A stretch of 49,318 nt of DNA from Collinsella aerofaciens. GTDB lineage: Bacteria > Actinomycetota > Coriobacteriia > Coriobacteriales > Coriobacteriaceae. This document shows positions 32,686-42,691 of the stretch, in pieces (position 1 is the first letter of the stretch; the number at the start of each line of letters is the position of its first letter). The position numbers were made by a program, and so were the translations under genes. Where the stretch lies: NCBI GenBank assembly GCA_905213325.1, contig CAJMHW010000015.1:1-49318 (forward strand), written 5' to 3'. The notes under the pieces are model-generated. The model saw only the letters and a list, made by a program, of their open reading frames with translations, had not been told where the DNA came from and ran no database searches.

Positions 32686-34545
32686 CTACTCCTCGCCCTC
32701 GAGCTTTTCGCTCGCCTCGAGCCACGCCATCTCCAGCTCGTCCATGGCAGCGTGAGCCTCGTCGATCTTTGCCTGCTGCTCGCCGAGCGCCGTGTAGTTG
32801 GTGGGATCGACTTGGGCCATTGCTGCCTCGGCCTCCTCAACGCGGGTGCGCTGCGTCTCCATCTTGCGCTCGAGCGAACTCACCTCGCGGCGGAGCTTCT
32901 GGCGCTCGGCGTTGGACAGGCCGTTGGGCTGACCGCTCGACTTGGGCTTTTCGGCCGCAGCTGCCGCGGCACCGGTGTCGAACGTGCCGGTCTTGGCGCT
33001 CGGCGCGCCCACGGGCTCGCCCTCGGCGGTAGCGTTGCACAGGCGCAGGTACTGGTCCACGCCACCGGGCATATGCGTCAGGTGGCCGTCGAGCAGCGCC
33101 CACTGCTGGTCGGTCACGCGCTCCATCAAAAAGCGGTCGTGCGTCACCAGGATCAGCGTGCCGGGCCAGCCGTCCAGCAGGTCCTCGACAATCGCGAGCA
33201 TGTCGGTATCCAGGTCGTTGCCCGGCTCGTCCAGGATGAGCACGTTGGGCTCGTCCAGAATCGTCAGCAACAGCGACAGGCGACGGCGCTGGCCGCCCGA
33301 AAGATCGCCGATGCGGCTCCAGAGCTGCTGCGTCGTAAAGCCCAGACGCTCGCAGAGCTTCTCGGGCGAAGTCTCCTTGCCGTCGATGACGTAGTACTTC
33401 TTATAGTTGCCGAGCACCTCGCGGATCGTGTCGCTCATGTAGGGCTTGAGTTCCTCGAGCTGCTGCGACAGCACGCCAAAGCGCACTGTCTGGCCAATCT
33501 TCACGCGGCCGCGCGTGGGTTCAATCTTGCCCTGAATCACGTCGAGCAGTGTGGACTTGCCGGCGCCGTTCTCGCCCAAAAGACCATAGCGGTCGCCCGC
33601 ACCAATGAGCCAGGTCACATCGGTGAGCACCTGCTTGGGCGCGCCGTCGGTATCGGCATAGCCGGCATCCACGTCGACCACATCGATAACCTGCTTGCCC
33701 AAGCGGCTCACGGCCAAGCGCTTGAGCTCCAGCTCGTCACGCACGGGCGGCACGTCGGCGATCAGCTCACGAGCGGCATCCACGCGAAACTTGGGCTTGG
33801 TGGAACGAGCCTGGGCACCGCGGCTCAGCCACGCGAGCTCCTTGCGCGCCATGTTGCGACGGCGCTCCTCGGTAACGGCGGCCATGCGGTCGCGCTCCAC
33901 GCGCTGCAGGATGTATGCCGAATAGCCGCCCTCGAAGGGATCGACCTGGCCGTCGTGGACCTCCCACATGCTGGTGCAGACCTCGTCCAAGAACCAGCGG
34001 TCGTGCGTGACCACGAGCATGGCACCCTGGCCGCGCTGCCAGCGGGCCTTTAAGTGACGCGCGAGCCAGTTGATGGTGCGCATATCCAGGTGGTTGGTGG
34101 GCTCGTCGAGCATGAGCACGTCGTAATCGCCGATCAGCAAGCGCGCGAGGTCCACGCGACGGCGCTGACCGCCCGAAAGCTCGCCCACCGTGCCCTCCCA
34201 GGACACATCGCTGATGAGGCCGGCGAGGATCTGGCGCGTGCGGGGGCTCGACGCCCACTCGTACTCGGGGGCGTCGCCCACAACGGCATGATGCACGGTA
34301 TCAGTATCGACCAAGTTGTCCTTTTGGCCGAGCAGACCGATCGTCGTGCCGCGGCGGTGCGTCACGCGTCCGTCGTCGGGCTCCAGCGTGCCAGCGAGCA
34401 CGCTCAGCAGCGTCGACTTGCCGTCGCCGTTTTTACCGACAATACCAATGCGGTCGCCCTCGCCCACGCCGAGCGTCACGCTATCGAAAATATGCTTGGT
34501 GGGAAACTCTAGGCTGACGGAATCGCATCCCAAAAGAATCGCCAT
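32686..34545 (-). CDS. ABC-F family ATPase (Uup-like)
   Basis: A 619-aa soluble protein with two ABC domains. First Walker A is GKNGDGKSTL with signature ELSGGQRRRVDLARLL and LMLDEPTNHLD; second is GENGAGKSTLL with DLSGGQRRRLSLLL and LILDEPGNDLD (Gly-Asn in place of the usual Thr-Asn-His). The linker region and the C-terminal coiled coil (about 555-619) are of Uup type. Such proteins act on the ribosome in translation or antibiotic protection, and Uup also affects DNA recombination intermediates. GAAGGAG precedes ATG 34545; the frame upstream runs through a CCACCACAAAGG repeat and is not coding. Confidence 0.85.
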   Translation of the reverse strand: MAILLGCDSVSLEFPTKHIFDSVTLGVGEGDRIGIVGKNGDGKSTLLSVLAGTLEPDDGRVTHRRGTTIGLLGQKDNLVDTDTVHHAVVGDAPEYEWASSPRTRQILAGLISDVSWEGTVGELSGGQRRRVDLARLLIGDYDVLMLDEPTNHLDMRTINWLARHLKARWQRGQGAMLVVTHDRWFLDEVCTSMWEVHDGQVDPFEGGYSAYILQRVERDRMAAVTEERRRNMARKELAWLSRGAQARSTKPKFRVDAARELIADVPPVRDELELKRLAVSRLGKQVIDVVDVDAGYADTDGAPKQVLTDVTWLIGAGDRYGLLGENGAGKSTLLDVIQGKIEPTRGRVKIGQTVRFGVLSQQLEELKPYMSDTIREVLGNYKKYYVIDGKETSPEKLCERLGFTTQQLWSRIGDLSGGQRRRLSLLLTILDEPNVLILDEPGNDLDTDMLAIVEDLLDGWPGTLILVTHDRFLMERVTDQQWALLDGHLTHMPGGVDQYLRLCNATAEGEPVGAPSAKTGTFDTGAAAAAAEKPKSSGQPNGLSNAERQKLRREVSSLERKMETQRTRVEEAEAAMAQVDPTNYTALGEQQAKIDEAHAAMDELEMAWLEASEKLEGEE

Positions 34546-34603
34546 ATGCCCTGCTCCTTCGTAGAAATTCAACGTTGTCCATGATAGCAGCGAGCCCCAC
34601 CCC

Positions 34604-34640
34604 AAACCACCACGAAGGCGCCTGTCCCCTTTGTGGTGGT
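34604..34640. repeat. CCACCACAAAGG hairpin repeat, copy 6
   Basis: Arms AAACCACCACGAAGG and CCTTTGTGGTGGT around CGCCTGTCC (the copy 4 centre). It lies between pstB and the ABC-F gene. Confidence 0.8.
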
Positions 34641-34749
34641 CGTTTCGGTCGCAGAGCAAAAGGCGGGCCATCTCCCGCAAGAGATGACCCGCCTCTCCAA
34701 TCAGTCCTGCGGCAACCGTGGCCGCTGCAGGCCTCAAGCATGTCCCGGA

Positions 34750-35618
<869 letters not shown>

Positions 35619-35622
<4 letters not shown>

Positions 35623-36545
35623 TCGGCCGTCATCTTCCTTGCCAGTTGTTTGCCCACGATACGGGCGACTACGTTAAACAGCAGCACGCAAATCATCAGC
35701 AGCGCCGCGGTGCCCCAAACGATCTGCTGGGCCTCGGGGCTGCCCTCGCCATAGATCTTGTAGATGTGCACGGCGAGCGACTCACCGGGGCGGAACACGT
35801 TCCAGGCGCAGGTGGGGCTCGACAGGTTAAAGCTCAAGAAGTTCAGACGCACCGGCGAGCTCATGCCTGAGGTAAAGAGCAGTGCCGCGGCCTCGCCAAA
35901 CACGCGGCCGGCCGAAAGCACGATGCCGGTCACGATAGCGGGCATGGCCTCGGGGATCAGGATGTGCAGCGTGGCCTCCCAGCGGGTGAGGCCCATGGCC
36001 AGGCACGCATCGCGCTGGGCCTGCGGCACGTCCTCGAGCGCCTGCTGGATCACGCGCACCAGAATGGGGATATTGAACATGGTGAGCGCGACGGCGCCGG
36101 AGATGATGGAGTACTTCCAGCCCAGCTGCACCGAGAACACCAGAAAACCGAACATGCCGACAACGATGGAAGGCAGCGAGGACAGCGTCTCGATGGCGGT
36201 GGAGGCAATGTCGCGGACGGGTCCGTCGGGTGCGTACTCAACCAAAAAGACCGCGCCACCCAGGCTGATGGGCACCGAGATGATCAGGGTGATCAGCAGC
36301 AGGTAGAACGAGTCGAACAGCTGGTAGAGCACGCCGCCCTGCGTTCCGTTGGCGCGCGACGGCTCCGTGAGAAAGCCCGGCTGGAACAGCGTCGAGATGC
36401 CCTCGAACAGGATATAGGCCACCATGGAGACGACGATGAGCATGACGATGGCGACGATCGCCGTCAACACGCCCGTGGCGAAGCGGTCCTGCTTTTGGAC
36501 ACGCCCGAGCCTCGCCTCGTCGATGTGGATACGCGTGCTAGCCAC
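35619..36545 (-). CDS. pstA: Phosphate ABC transporter permease PstA
   Basis: A 308-aa permease with six predicted spans, forming the membrane channel with PstC. The EAA-type coupling loop is in EALEDVPQAQRDACLAMGLTRW, and PSIVVGMFGFLVF is typical of the family. It starts 8 bases inside the end of pstC, so translation is coupled. Confidence 0.9.
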
Positions 36546-37446
36546 GAGCCTTCGCCCCCTTGCGGCCGATAAGGTGGATGATCAGGATGAAGATGAGACT
36601 CATGCCCATCAGCAGCAGGCCGAGCGCCCACAGAACATCGTCTTGGGCCGAGCCCTCGGCATAGACTGCCATGGACGTGGTGAGCGTGGTGGTGATGGTC
36701 GAAGCCGGCGACAGCAGCGACGTCGGCATGGCCTCGATGCCGCCGATGACCATGCGCACGGCGAGCGTCTCGCCAAAGGCGCGGGTCATGCCCAAGATAA
36801 CCGCGGTCATGAGCGACGGCATGGCGGACTTGAGCACCACGTGCCAGATGGTCTGCCAGCGGGTGTAGCCCAGCGCGAGCGAGCCCTGGCGGTAGCCGTC
36901 GGGCACGGCGCGCAGGCCATCGACCGAAAGCGTGGTCATCGTCGGCAGAATCATGACCGCCAGCACGATGGCGCCGGGCAAGATGCCCAGGCCCGTGCTC
37001 ACGTGGAAAACGCTCTTCATAAGACCGACGACCACGTGAAAACCGATCAGGCCAAAGACGACCGAGGGGATGCCGGTCAAAAGCTCAATGAGCGGCTGAA
37101 AGATCTTAGAGCCAAACTTAGGGCTAATCTCGACCGCAAAGATGGCAGAGCCGATGGCGATGGGCAGCGCGATAAGCGTGGAGAGCACCATGACCGCAAA
37201 CGAGGTGACGATCAGGGGCAGGGCGCCGGTATAGGGCAGGCCGTTTTCGGCTGTGTTGGCCAGGTCCCACTTGGTGCCGGTGAAAAACTCGACGACCGAG
37301 ACGCCGTCCTTGACAAAAGCCGAGAGGCCCTTTTGGGCGACCATAAAGATGAGCGCGGCAACGACAAGCGTCACGAGCGCTACGCACGCGCCCGTGACGC
37401 CCAGGCCCACGTTCTCAAGGTCGCGCTTTGGCAGCTGTTTTGCCAT
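36538..37446 (-). CDS. pstC: Phosphate ABC transporter permease PstC
   Basis: A 302-aa permease with six spans. GIPSVVFGLIGFHVVV and the coupling loop GLRAVPDGYRQGSLALGYTRW identify it. It lies 24 bases after pstS and overlaps pstA by 8 bases. Confidence 0.9.
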   Translation of the reverse strand: MAKQLPKRDLENVGLGVTGACVALVTLVVAALIFMVAQKGLSAFVKDGVSVVEFFTGTKWDLANTAENGLPYTGALPLIVTSFAVMVLSTLIALPIAIGSAIFAVEISPKFGSKIFQPLIELLTGIPSVVFGLIGFHVVVGLMKSVFHVSTGLGILPGAIVLAVMILPTMTTLSVDGLRAVPDGYRQGSLALGYTRWQTIWHVVLKSAMPSLMTAVILGMTRAFGETLAVRMVIGGIEAMPTSLLSPASTITTTLTTSMAVYAEGSAQDDVLWALGLLLMGMSLIFILIIHLIGRKGAKARG

Positions 37447-37470
37447 TGCAAACCTTTCCGGGGCGATTAC

Positions 37471-38409
37471 TTATTTAGCGGAGACCTTGCCGCTGGCGTC
37501 CTTGACGACCTTCATGGCAGAGACGGGGATGAAGCCCTGCTCCTCGACGAGCTTGCCCTGGACGTCGTCGGAAAGCATGAACTCCAGGAAGGCCTTGGTG
37601 GCCTCGTCGGCGTCCTTGGAGCAGTACATGTGCTCGGTAGCCCAGATCTTGAAGGAGTCATCAGTGACATTCTTGCTCTTGGGCTCGACGCCCTCGACCT
37701 TGATGGCGTTGAACTTGGAGTCATCGAAGTGCGAGAAATCGAGGTAGGAGATGGCGTTGTCGGTGCTGCCCATCTGAGTCTGGACGTCGCCGGACTTGTC
37801 GAGCTCGGCATCGCCCTTAAAGTCGACGGTCTCGTCGCCAAAGACGGCGGCCTCGAAGGTGGCGCGGGTACCGGAGCCGGCCTTGCGGTTGAGGACGACG
37901 ATGGTGGCGTCGTCGCCGCCGACCTCCTTCCAGTTGGTAATCTGACCGGAGAAGATACCCTTGAGCTGCTCGAGGGACAGGTCGTCGACCTTGACGTTCT
38001 TGGAGACAACAGGACCCATGCCCACGACGGCGACCTCGTGGTCGACGAGGTTCTTGACTTGATCGGCCTCAAGCTTGGTCTCGGCGAAGACGTCGGAGTT
38101 GCCGATGGTGACGGTGCCGGCGGCGACAGCGGTCAGGCCCTTGCCCGAACCGTTACCCGAGCCGGAGACGGAGACATCGGGGTTGGCGTCCATGAACTTC
38201 TCGGCAGCGGCCTCGACGAGAGCCTGGAACGAAGAGGCACCGTCGTAGGTCACCTCGCCGGAGACGGACTCGGCAGCAGCGGCGCTACCCTTGTCGGCGG
38301 CATCGGATGCGCCGGAGCCGCCGCACCCAACGAGACCGAGACCGACGATGCTGGCAAGACCACCAGCGAGGCCGAGGAACTGACGACGAGAATAAGCCTG
38401 ATCGAGCAT
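37471..38409 (-). CDS. pstS: Phosphate-binding lipoprotein PstS
   Basis: A 312-aa phosphate-binding protein anchored to the outer face of the membrane. The N-terminus has a twin-arginine-like SRRQFLG followed by a hydrophobic stretch and a lipobox ending in GLVGC (Cys29). The binding-site segments ASSFQAL, GSGNGSGKGL and RKAGSGTRATFE are typical. Met at 38409 is chosen since AAAGGAAG precedes it and the signal peptide starts there. First gene of the pstSCAB operon; a phosphate-responsive promoter is expected upstream but no Pho box could be assigned. Confidence 0.9.
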   Translation of the reverse strand: MLDQAYSRRQFLGLAGGLASIVGLGLVGCGGSGASDAADKGSAAAAESVSGEVTYDGASSFQALVEAAAEKFMDANPDVSVSGSGNGSGKGLTAVAAGTVTIGNSDVFAETKLEADQVKNLVDHEVAVVGMGPVVSKNVKVDDLSLEQLKGIFSGQITNWKEVGGDDATIVVLNRKAGSGTRATFEAAVFGDETVDFKGDAELDKSGDVQTQMGSTDNAISYLDFSHFDDSKFNAIKVEGVEPKSKNVTDDSFKIWATEHMYCSKDADEATKAFLEFMLSDDVQGKLVEEQGFIPVSAMKVVKDASGKVSAK

Positions 38410-38613
38410 GATCTTCCTTTCATACATGCGATTCGCGGGCACCCTGCCCGCTTTGCTGTTTGGAAAGATACGACCCCGACCGGGCAGCGCCCGCGCCAAC
38501 TGCGGTTTTTTACGGGCATCTGATAGACCCTTACCGCAAGCGCAGCACGGCCTTTACAAACGAATAACAATCCAGCGCCGAACATGGCGCACCTTTTACA
38601 CCAATAAAAACAA

Positions 38614-38680
38614 AGTTGCGGTGAAATAGTTCCTGCTCGGCCATCAAATGGCCCATTCTAGGAACTATTCCACCGCAACT
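38614..38680. repeat. AGTTGCGGTGAAATAG hairpin repeat, copy 2
   Basis: AGTTGCGGTGAAATAGTTCC pairs with GGAACTATTCCACCGCAACT. Compared with copy 1 the GGGA:TCCC pairs are replaced by TTCC:GGAA, so both arms changed together. It lies in the 293-bp gap between the dipeptidase 3' end and the divergent pstS start. Confidence 0.85.
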
Positions 38681-38702
38681 AAGATTGGGAAACCGCGTAA
38701 CC

Positions 38703-40139
38703 TTAAAGCTCTAATTCATTCAAACGGAGGATCGCAACAATATAGATCTTGAGCGCCTGTTTAAGCTGGTCCTCGTTGGCGCACTCGTTGGGGCCGTGCA
38801 TCTGGCCGCCCCACGCGGGCAGCTCCAGGCCGGTCTCTTCGGGGCCAAACGAGACGGCGCGGGCAAAGTTGCGCGCGTACGTGCCGCCGCCCATGGCAAA
38901 GGGCTCAGCATGCTTGCCCGTAAACTCGTTATAGGTATCAATAAGCGCCTTCACGGCCGGATCATCGGCAGAGACCGAGAACGGCACCTTTGCATGACCC
39001 ACGCGACACGTCACGTCAAAGCGCCCCACAAGCGGCTCGAGCTGCTCGCGGATGGTATCGGCGCTCGTGCTGTCGGGGAAGCGCACGTCGATGACCTGCT
39101 CAATATGGCCATCCGCCACGCGGATGACGCCAGCGTTGCAGGTAAGCGGGCCAAACGCCGAGCTCGTCGCATCGATACCCAGGCCGCGGCCATAGGCGTC
39201 TGCATGTACAAAGGCCAGGAACTTGACGAACTCGTGCTCGGCAGGCGTCAGCAGGCGCTCGTCACGGGCACCAAACGCGTCCTCGGCCTCGCGCAGGTAC
39301 GTCACGATCAGGCCGACGGCGTTGATGGTGCCCTCAGGCATCGAAGCGTGGCCGCCAATACCGTGGGCGAAAATCTGCGCATGCCCGTTATCAAGCGCCG
39401 TGATCTCCAGGCGGTCGACGTTCTCAACGGGCGCCGGCAGCTCATCGGCGGCAATCGCAAGCTCGCAGATGGACTGCGACGGAATGGCATTGCTCGCCTC
39501 GGAGCCGCTCCACGACACGATGCGCCCGCCGTCGATCTTGGGGCTCACGAACGTCGCCCCAAACTGGCCCTTCTCGGCATTGCAGACCGGGAACTCGGCA
39601 TCAGGCGTAAACAGAAAGTCAGGGTTGGGGTAGTTCTCCAGATAATGGTGAACGTCGGACATGCCCACTTCCTCATCGCAGCCCAGCAGCGCGCGGAAGG
39701 TGTAGCGCGGCACAATGCCGTGCTTGAGCAGGTACGCGCCGGCATAAAGCGACAGCACTGCCGGGCCCTTGTCGTCGATCACGCCGCGACCGAGCAACCA
39801 GCCCTCGCGACGCTCCATCGCGAACGGGTCGGTGTTCCAGCCAGGGCCGGCGGGAACCACGTCCACGTGGCAGATAGTCGCGAGCTGCTTGTCGCCGCGG
39901 CCCGGGATATCGGCGATTCCCGCATAGCCCTCGTCGTCGCTCGTCTGATAGCCGAGCTTCTGCGCAATGCCGAGCGCGCAATCGAGCGCGTCACGGACCG
40001 GGCGGCCAAACGGCGCGCCGGGCTCCGCATCGGCAGAAACTGCCACGGAAGGATAACTCACCAGCTGCTCGATATCAGCGACGACATCCTCCCAGACCTC
40101 GTCGACATACTCAGCGACGCTCTGCTCCACCTGATTCAT
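38703..40139 (-). CDS. M20-family dipeptidase (Sapep/PepV type)
   Basis: A 478-aa zinc-dependent dipeptidase acting on short peptides in the cytoplasm. Metal motifs: ICHVDVVPAGPGW, GRGVIDDKGPAVL, LGCDEEVGMSD, then PDAEFPVCNAEKG, and a late His. The large lid insertion typical of the PepV group is present (about 190-380), and length agrees with that group (about 470 aa). AAGGAGG precedes ATG 40139. Upstream frame extension of 65 codons lacks support. Confidence 0.88.
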   Translation of the reverse strand: MNQVEQSVAEYVDEVWEDVVADIEQLVSYPSVAVSADAEPGAPFGRPVRDALDCALGIAQKLGYQTSDDEGYAGIADIPGRGDKQLATICHVDVVPAGPGWNTDPFAMERREGWLLGRGVIDDKGPAVLSLYAGAYLLKHGIVPRYTFRALLGCDEEVGMSDVHHYLENYPNPDFLFTPDAEFPVCNAEKGQFGATFVSPKIDGGRIVSWSGSEASNAIPSQSICELAIAADELPAPVENVDRLEITALDNGHAQIFAHGIGGHASMPEGTINAVGLIVTYLREAEDAFGARDERLLTPAEHEFVKFLAFVHADAYGRGLGIDATSSAFGPLTCNAGVIRVADGHIEQVIDVRFPDSTSADTIREQLEPLVGRFDVTCRVGHAKVPFSVSADDPAVKALIDTYNEFTGKHAEPFAMGGGTYARNFARAVSFGPEETGLELPAWGGQMHGPNECANEDQLKQALKIYIVAILRLNELEL

Positions 40140-40194
40140 GGACGACCTCCTTACCAATGAGCGACGGGTACGCCCGCCCCTCACATTATGTCTA

Positions 40195-40857
40195 TTAGAT
40201 AGCGAAAAGTTTAGCAAGCTCGGCCACCGAGTGCACCACCGCATCGGCGCCCGCGGCCTCGTGCTCCCCCGGCGCTGCCGCGCCCGAATAGATGCCGATG
40301 CACGGCACGCCCATCGCGTGCGCGCCCTCCACATCGTTAAAGCGATCGCCGATCATCACGGCATCGTCGGCCGTCGCGCCGAGGGCCGCCAGGGCATCGC
40401 GAACCGAATCGGCCTTGGTCTCGCGTCCCTGCGGCGGATTCATGCCAACCACCGCCTCAAACTGCGAAAGCCCAAGCTCGCCCACCATGTCAATGCACTT
40501 TGCCTCCATGCGTGACGTCGCCACGGCCAAGCGATGCCCCTGCGCGACAAGGCCATCGAGCAGCTCGGGGATTCCATCGAACACGGGATACTCTTCCGGT
40601 CCCAGCTCATCAAAAAAGGCACGGTACTCGTCGGCCACCACAAGCGACTCCTCGCGCGTAAAGCCGTAAAAGTCGTGGAAGCTCTTCCACAGCGGAGGCC
40701 CGATCATGCGACGCAGGTCACCCATCTGCGCCTCCGAAAACCCGCGCGCGGCCAACGTCTTGCGCGTCGAGGTCATCACCGCTCGACCCGTATCTGCCAC
40801 CGTGCCATCGAAATCAAACAGCACGACCGGCCGCTTGCATATCTCCAGCGCCTCCAT
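40195..40857 (-). CDS. HAD-family phosphatase (phosphoglycolate-phosphatase-like)
   Basis: A 220-aa HAD phosphatase with a helical C1 cap. Motif I is LFDFDGTVADTG, motif II is in LAVATSRMEAK, and motif IV is VMIGDRFNDVEGA. Substrate is not decided by the sequence; phosphoglycolate or pyrophosphate are common ones. The start ATG at 40857 has AGAGGG at 6 bases; an in-frame ATG two codons earlier would have no spacing. Confidence 0.85.
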   Translation of the reverse strand: MEALEICKRPVVLFDFDGTVADTGRAVMTSTRKTLAARGFSEAQMGDLRRMIGPPLWKSFHDFYGFTREESLVVADEYRAFFDELGPEEYPVFDGIPELLDGLVAQGHRLAVATSRMEAKCIDMVGELGLSQFEAVVGMNPPQGRETKADSVRDALAALGATADDAVMIGDRFNDVEGAHAMGVPCIGIYSGAAAPGEHEAAGADAVVHSVAELAKLFAI

Positions 40858-41013
40858 CGGCATCCCTCTTCCCCAGTTGACGATTTCCACACCGACACTT
40901 CAAACTGTTGACTATTCAACAATTGAACCTATAAATGTGGAACGACTCCACTATACTTGTCGCACTTTGCTCTCAGAAGGCGGCGCTGCCGCGCCCCAAC
41001 GAAAGGTGCAATT

Positions 41014-41874
41014 ATGTCTTTTGCCATCATAACCGACTCCACGTCGGACATCTCCCCCGCCCGCGCCCAAGAGCTCGGCATTTACGTGATTCCGCTACAT
41101 GTGATTATCGAGGGCGAGGACCTGCTCGACCAGGTGCAGATTACCGCCGAGGAATACGTCGCCCGCATGGCTGGCTCCGAGGAGTTGCCGCACACCTCGC
41201 AGCCGAGCGCCGGCGAGTTCAAGGCACTCTTTGACCGCGTGCGCGCCGACGGCCACGATAGCGCCATCTTTATCTCGCTGTGCAGCGAGTGGTCCGCCTG
41301 CTATGCCAACGCCAGCCTGACGGCCGAAACGCACGAGCTCGACGTGCGCTGCATCGACTCGCGCACCGGCTCGGGCGCCGAGGGCCTGCTGGTGGAGTAC
41401 GCGCTGGCCATGCGCGAGGACGGCCGCAGCCTGGACGAGACCGAGGCGCAGATCCGCGCGACGCTGCCCGACGCCCACCTGCTGCTGATTCCCCGCACGC
41501 TCGAGAATCTCGTTAAGAACGGCCGCGCGCCCAAGCTCGCCGGCCAGCTCACGCAAATGCTCAACATTCGCCTGGCCGTTTCGCCGGAGTGGAAATCGGG
41601 CGAGATCAAGGCCATAAAAAAGGGCCGCGGTGCCAAGCGCATCGTTACCAACACCATGGCCGATTGCCTCGCATTTTTGGCCGAGTATCCGGGCTCCAGC
41701 GTGCGCGTGCTCACGACCGGCGCCGCCGAGGAGCAGGAGCTTGTCAACGAGGCACTCGCGGGTCAGGATTACGTAGACGCCGGCACCGGCCCCATCGGCT
41801 GCACCATCGCCACCCACGTAGGCGTCGACGCCATCGCCATCAGCTACTGCCCCCGCTACCAGCCAACTCACTAG
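41014..41874 (+). CDS. DegV family fatty-acid-binding protein, second copy
   Basis: A 286-aa DegV protein, distantly related to the product of 727-1581. SFAIITDSTSDISP opens the protein; IDSRTGSGAEGLLVEYA and GPIGCTIATHVGVDAI are further signatures. It would bind a fatty acid and serve as a FakB-type carrier if a FakA kinase is present in the genome. GAAAGG precedes ATG 41014. It is followed directly by hairpin repeat copy 3 of the AGTTGCGG family. Confidence 0.88.
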   Translation: MSFAIITDSTSDISPARAQELGIYVIPLHVIIEGEDLLDQVQITAEEYVARMAGSEELPHTSQPSAGEFKALFDRVRADGHDSAIFISLCSEWSACYANASLTAETHELDVRCIDSRTGSGAEGLLVEYALAMREDGRSLDETEAQIRATLPDAHLLLIPRTLENLVKNGRAPKLAGQLTQMLNIRLAVSPEWKSGEIKAIKKGRGAKRIVTNTMADCLAFLAEYPGSSVRVLTTGAAEEQELVNEALAGQDYVDAGTGPIGCTIATHVGVDAIAISYCPRYQPTH

Positions 41875-41887
41875 GGACGCCCACATC

Positions 41888-41954
41888 AGTTGCGGTGGAA
41901 TAGGGACTGTTTTTGGCTTATTAGCCGCCAATCAATCCCTATTCCACCGCAACT
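41888..41954. repeat. AGTTGCGGTGAAATAG hairpin repeat, copy 3
   Basis: AGTTGCGGTGGAATAGGGA pairs with TCCCTATTCCACCGCAACT across a central region containing TTTTTGGC. It lies between the convergent DegV and toxin genes. Stem changes relative to copies 1 and 2 are compensatory. Confidence 0.85.
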
Positions 41955-41967
41955 TAGAAATCGGCAA

Positions 41968-42276
41968 TCAGCCCTGCGGACCCTGGAACAGCTCCTCATG
42001 AGAGCCCATTCTGACCAGCCGGATCACAGGATTAGTCTTATGCGGCAAGTAGAGAACGACCACGTCGACCAAGCCATCGGATAGATGGAAATCGATGTGG
42101 CCGTTGTAGTTGCCGCCCGGGTTTGAAAGCTCATGGGCGCCATATTCCGCGGGAAGCGAGCCGTGAGCTGCAAGCTCTGCGACCGCCGCCCTAAACTCGG
42201 TTTTTAGCTGCGGATGGATGCGCATCGTCCGTTTGTAATCCGCCTTAAACTGAGCCTCGACTTTAATCTCAAACAT
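41968..42276 (-). CDS. YafQ-family mRNA interferase toxin
   Basis: A 102-aa RelE/YafQ-type ribosome-dependent endoribonuclease. ...QFKADYKRTMRIHP is the family start, and the C-terminal VIRLVRMGSHEELF holds the catalytic His of YafQ. It lies 2 bases after the antitoxin gene on the same strand. Confidence 0.85.
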   Translation of the reverse strand: MFEIKVEAQFKADYKRTMRIHPQLKTEFRAAVAELAAHGSLPAEYGAHELSNPGGNYNGHIDFHLSDGLVDVVVLYLPHKTNPVIRLVRMGSHEELFQGPQG

Positions 42277-42278
42277 CG

Positions 42279-42578
42279 CTAGTCCTCATCGAGGAACGAT
42301 ATAAGCTCATCAGCGTTATTGAATGACGGGCTGTCGTCCGTCAAAATCCCCAACTCATGAGCCTCGGCGATCACCATGGCGCGTCTCGTCGCCTCGTTGG
42401 GCACCTCTGCCCTTCCTACGATCTCAAAAGGAATCTTTCGCTGATTTACCAGCTGCCGAACAGCAAGGTTGAGATACGAATTGAGACTTAGACCAACCGT
42501 ATCCAAGAACTCAGTCGCCTGCTCCTTGAGCCCCTCTTCGATGCGAACCGTCGTAGGCTTAACCGTTGCAGTGGACAT
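42279..42578 (-). CDS. RelB/DinJ-family antitoxin
   Basis: A 99-aa antitoxin with an N-terminal ribbon-helix-helix (TVRIEEGLKEQATEFLDTVGLSL) and a C-terminal acidic tail that neutralises the toxin. It should bind its own promoter; a perfect 36-bp palindrome lies 47 bases upstream (42625-42660), overlapping the region where a -35 is expected. GAGGAGG precedes the ATG. Confidence 0.88.
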   Translation of the reverse strand: MSTATVKPTTVRIEEGLKEQATEFLDTVGLSLNSYLNLAVRQLVNQRKIPFEIVGRAEVPNEATRRAMVIAEAHELGILTDDSPSFNNADELISFLDED

Positions 42579-42624
42579 ACGCGACCTCCTCGCCTCGTCT
42601 TTTGCATCAGTATACCCAATTTAG

Positions 42625-42660
42625 ATGGCAGACTGATGTTAAATAGCATCAGTCTGCCAT
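42625..42660. promoter_or_regulatory. Perfect 14-8-14 palindrome before the antitoxin gene
   Basis: ATGGCAGACTGATG (42625-42638) and CATCAGTCTGCCAT (42647-42660). GCATCAG occurs once more at 42604-42610, and TATACT on the minus strand near 42613 could be the -10. It may be the toxin-antitoxin operator, or a terminator for the LOG gene (no U-tract was seen, so operator is favoured). Confidence 0.5.
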
Positions 42661-42691
42661 TCACAATACTACAACGACAGGCACGCTCGCC

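Noticed and set aside
31840..34053. Open frame of 737 codons antisense to the Cof phosphatase and ABC-F genes
   Set aside because: The minus-strand genes carry full sets of motifs; the plus-strand frame is Arg/Leu/His-rich nonsense.
36424..38523. Open frame of 699 codons antisense to pstS, pstC and pstA
   Set aside because: Covers three clear phosphate-transport genes on the other strand; no protein features of its own.
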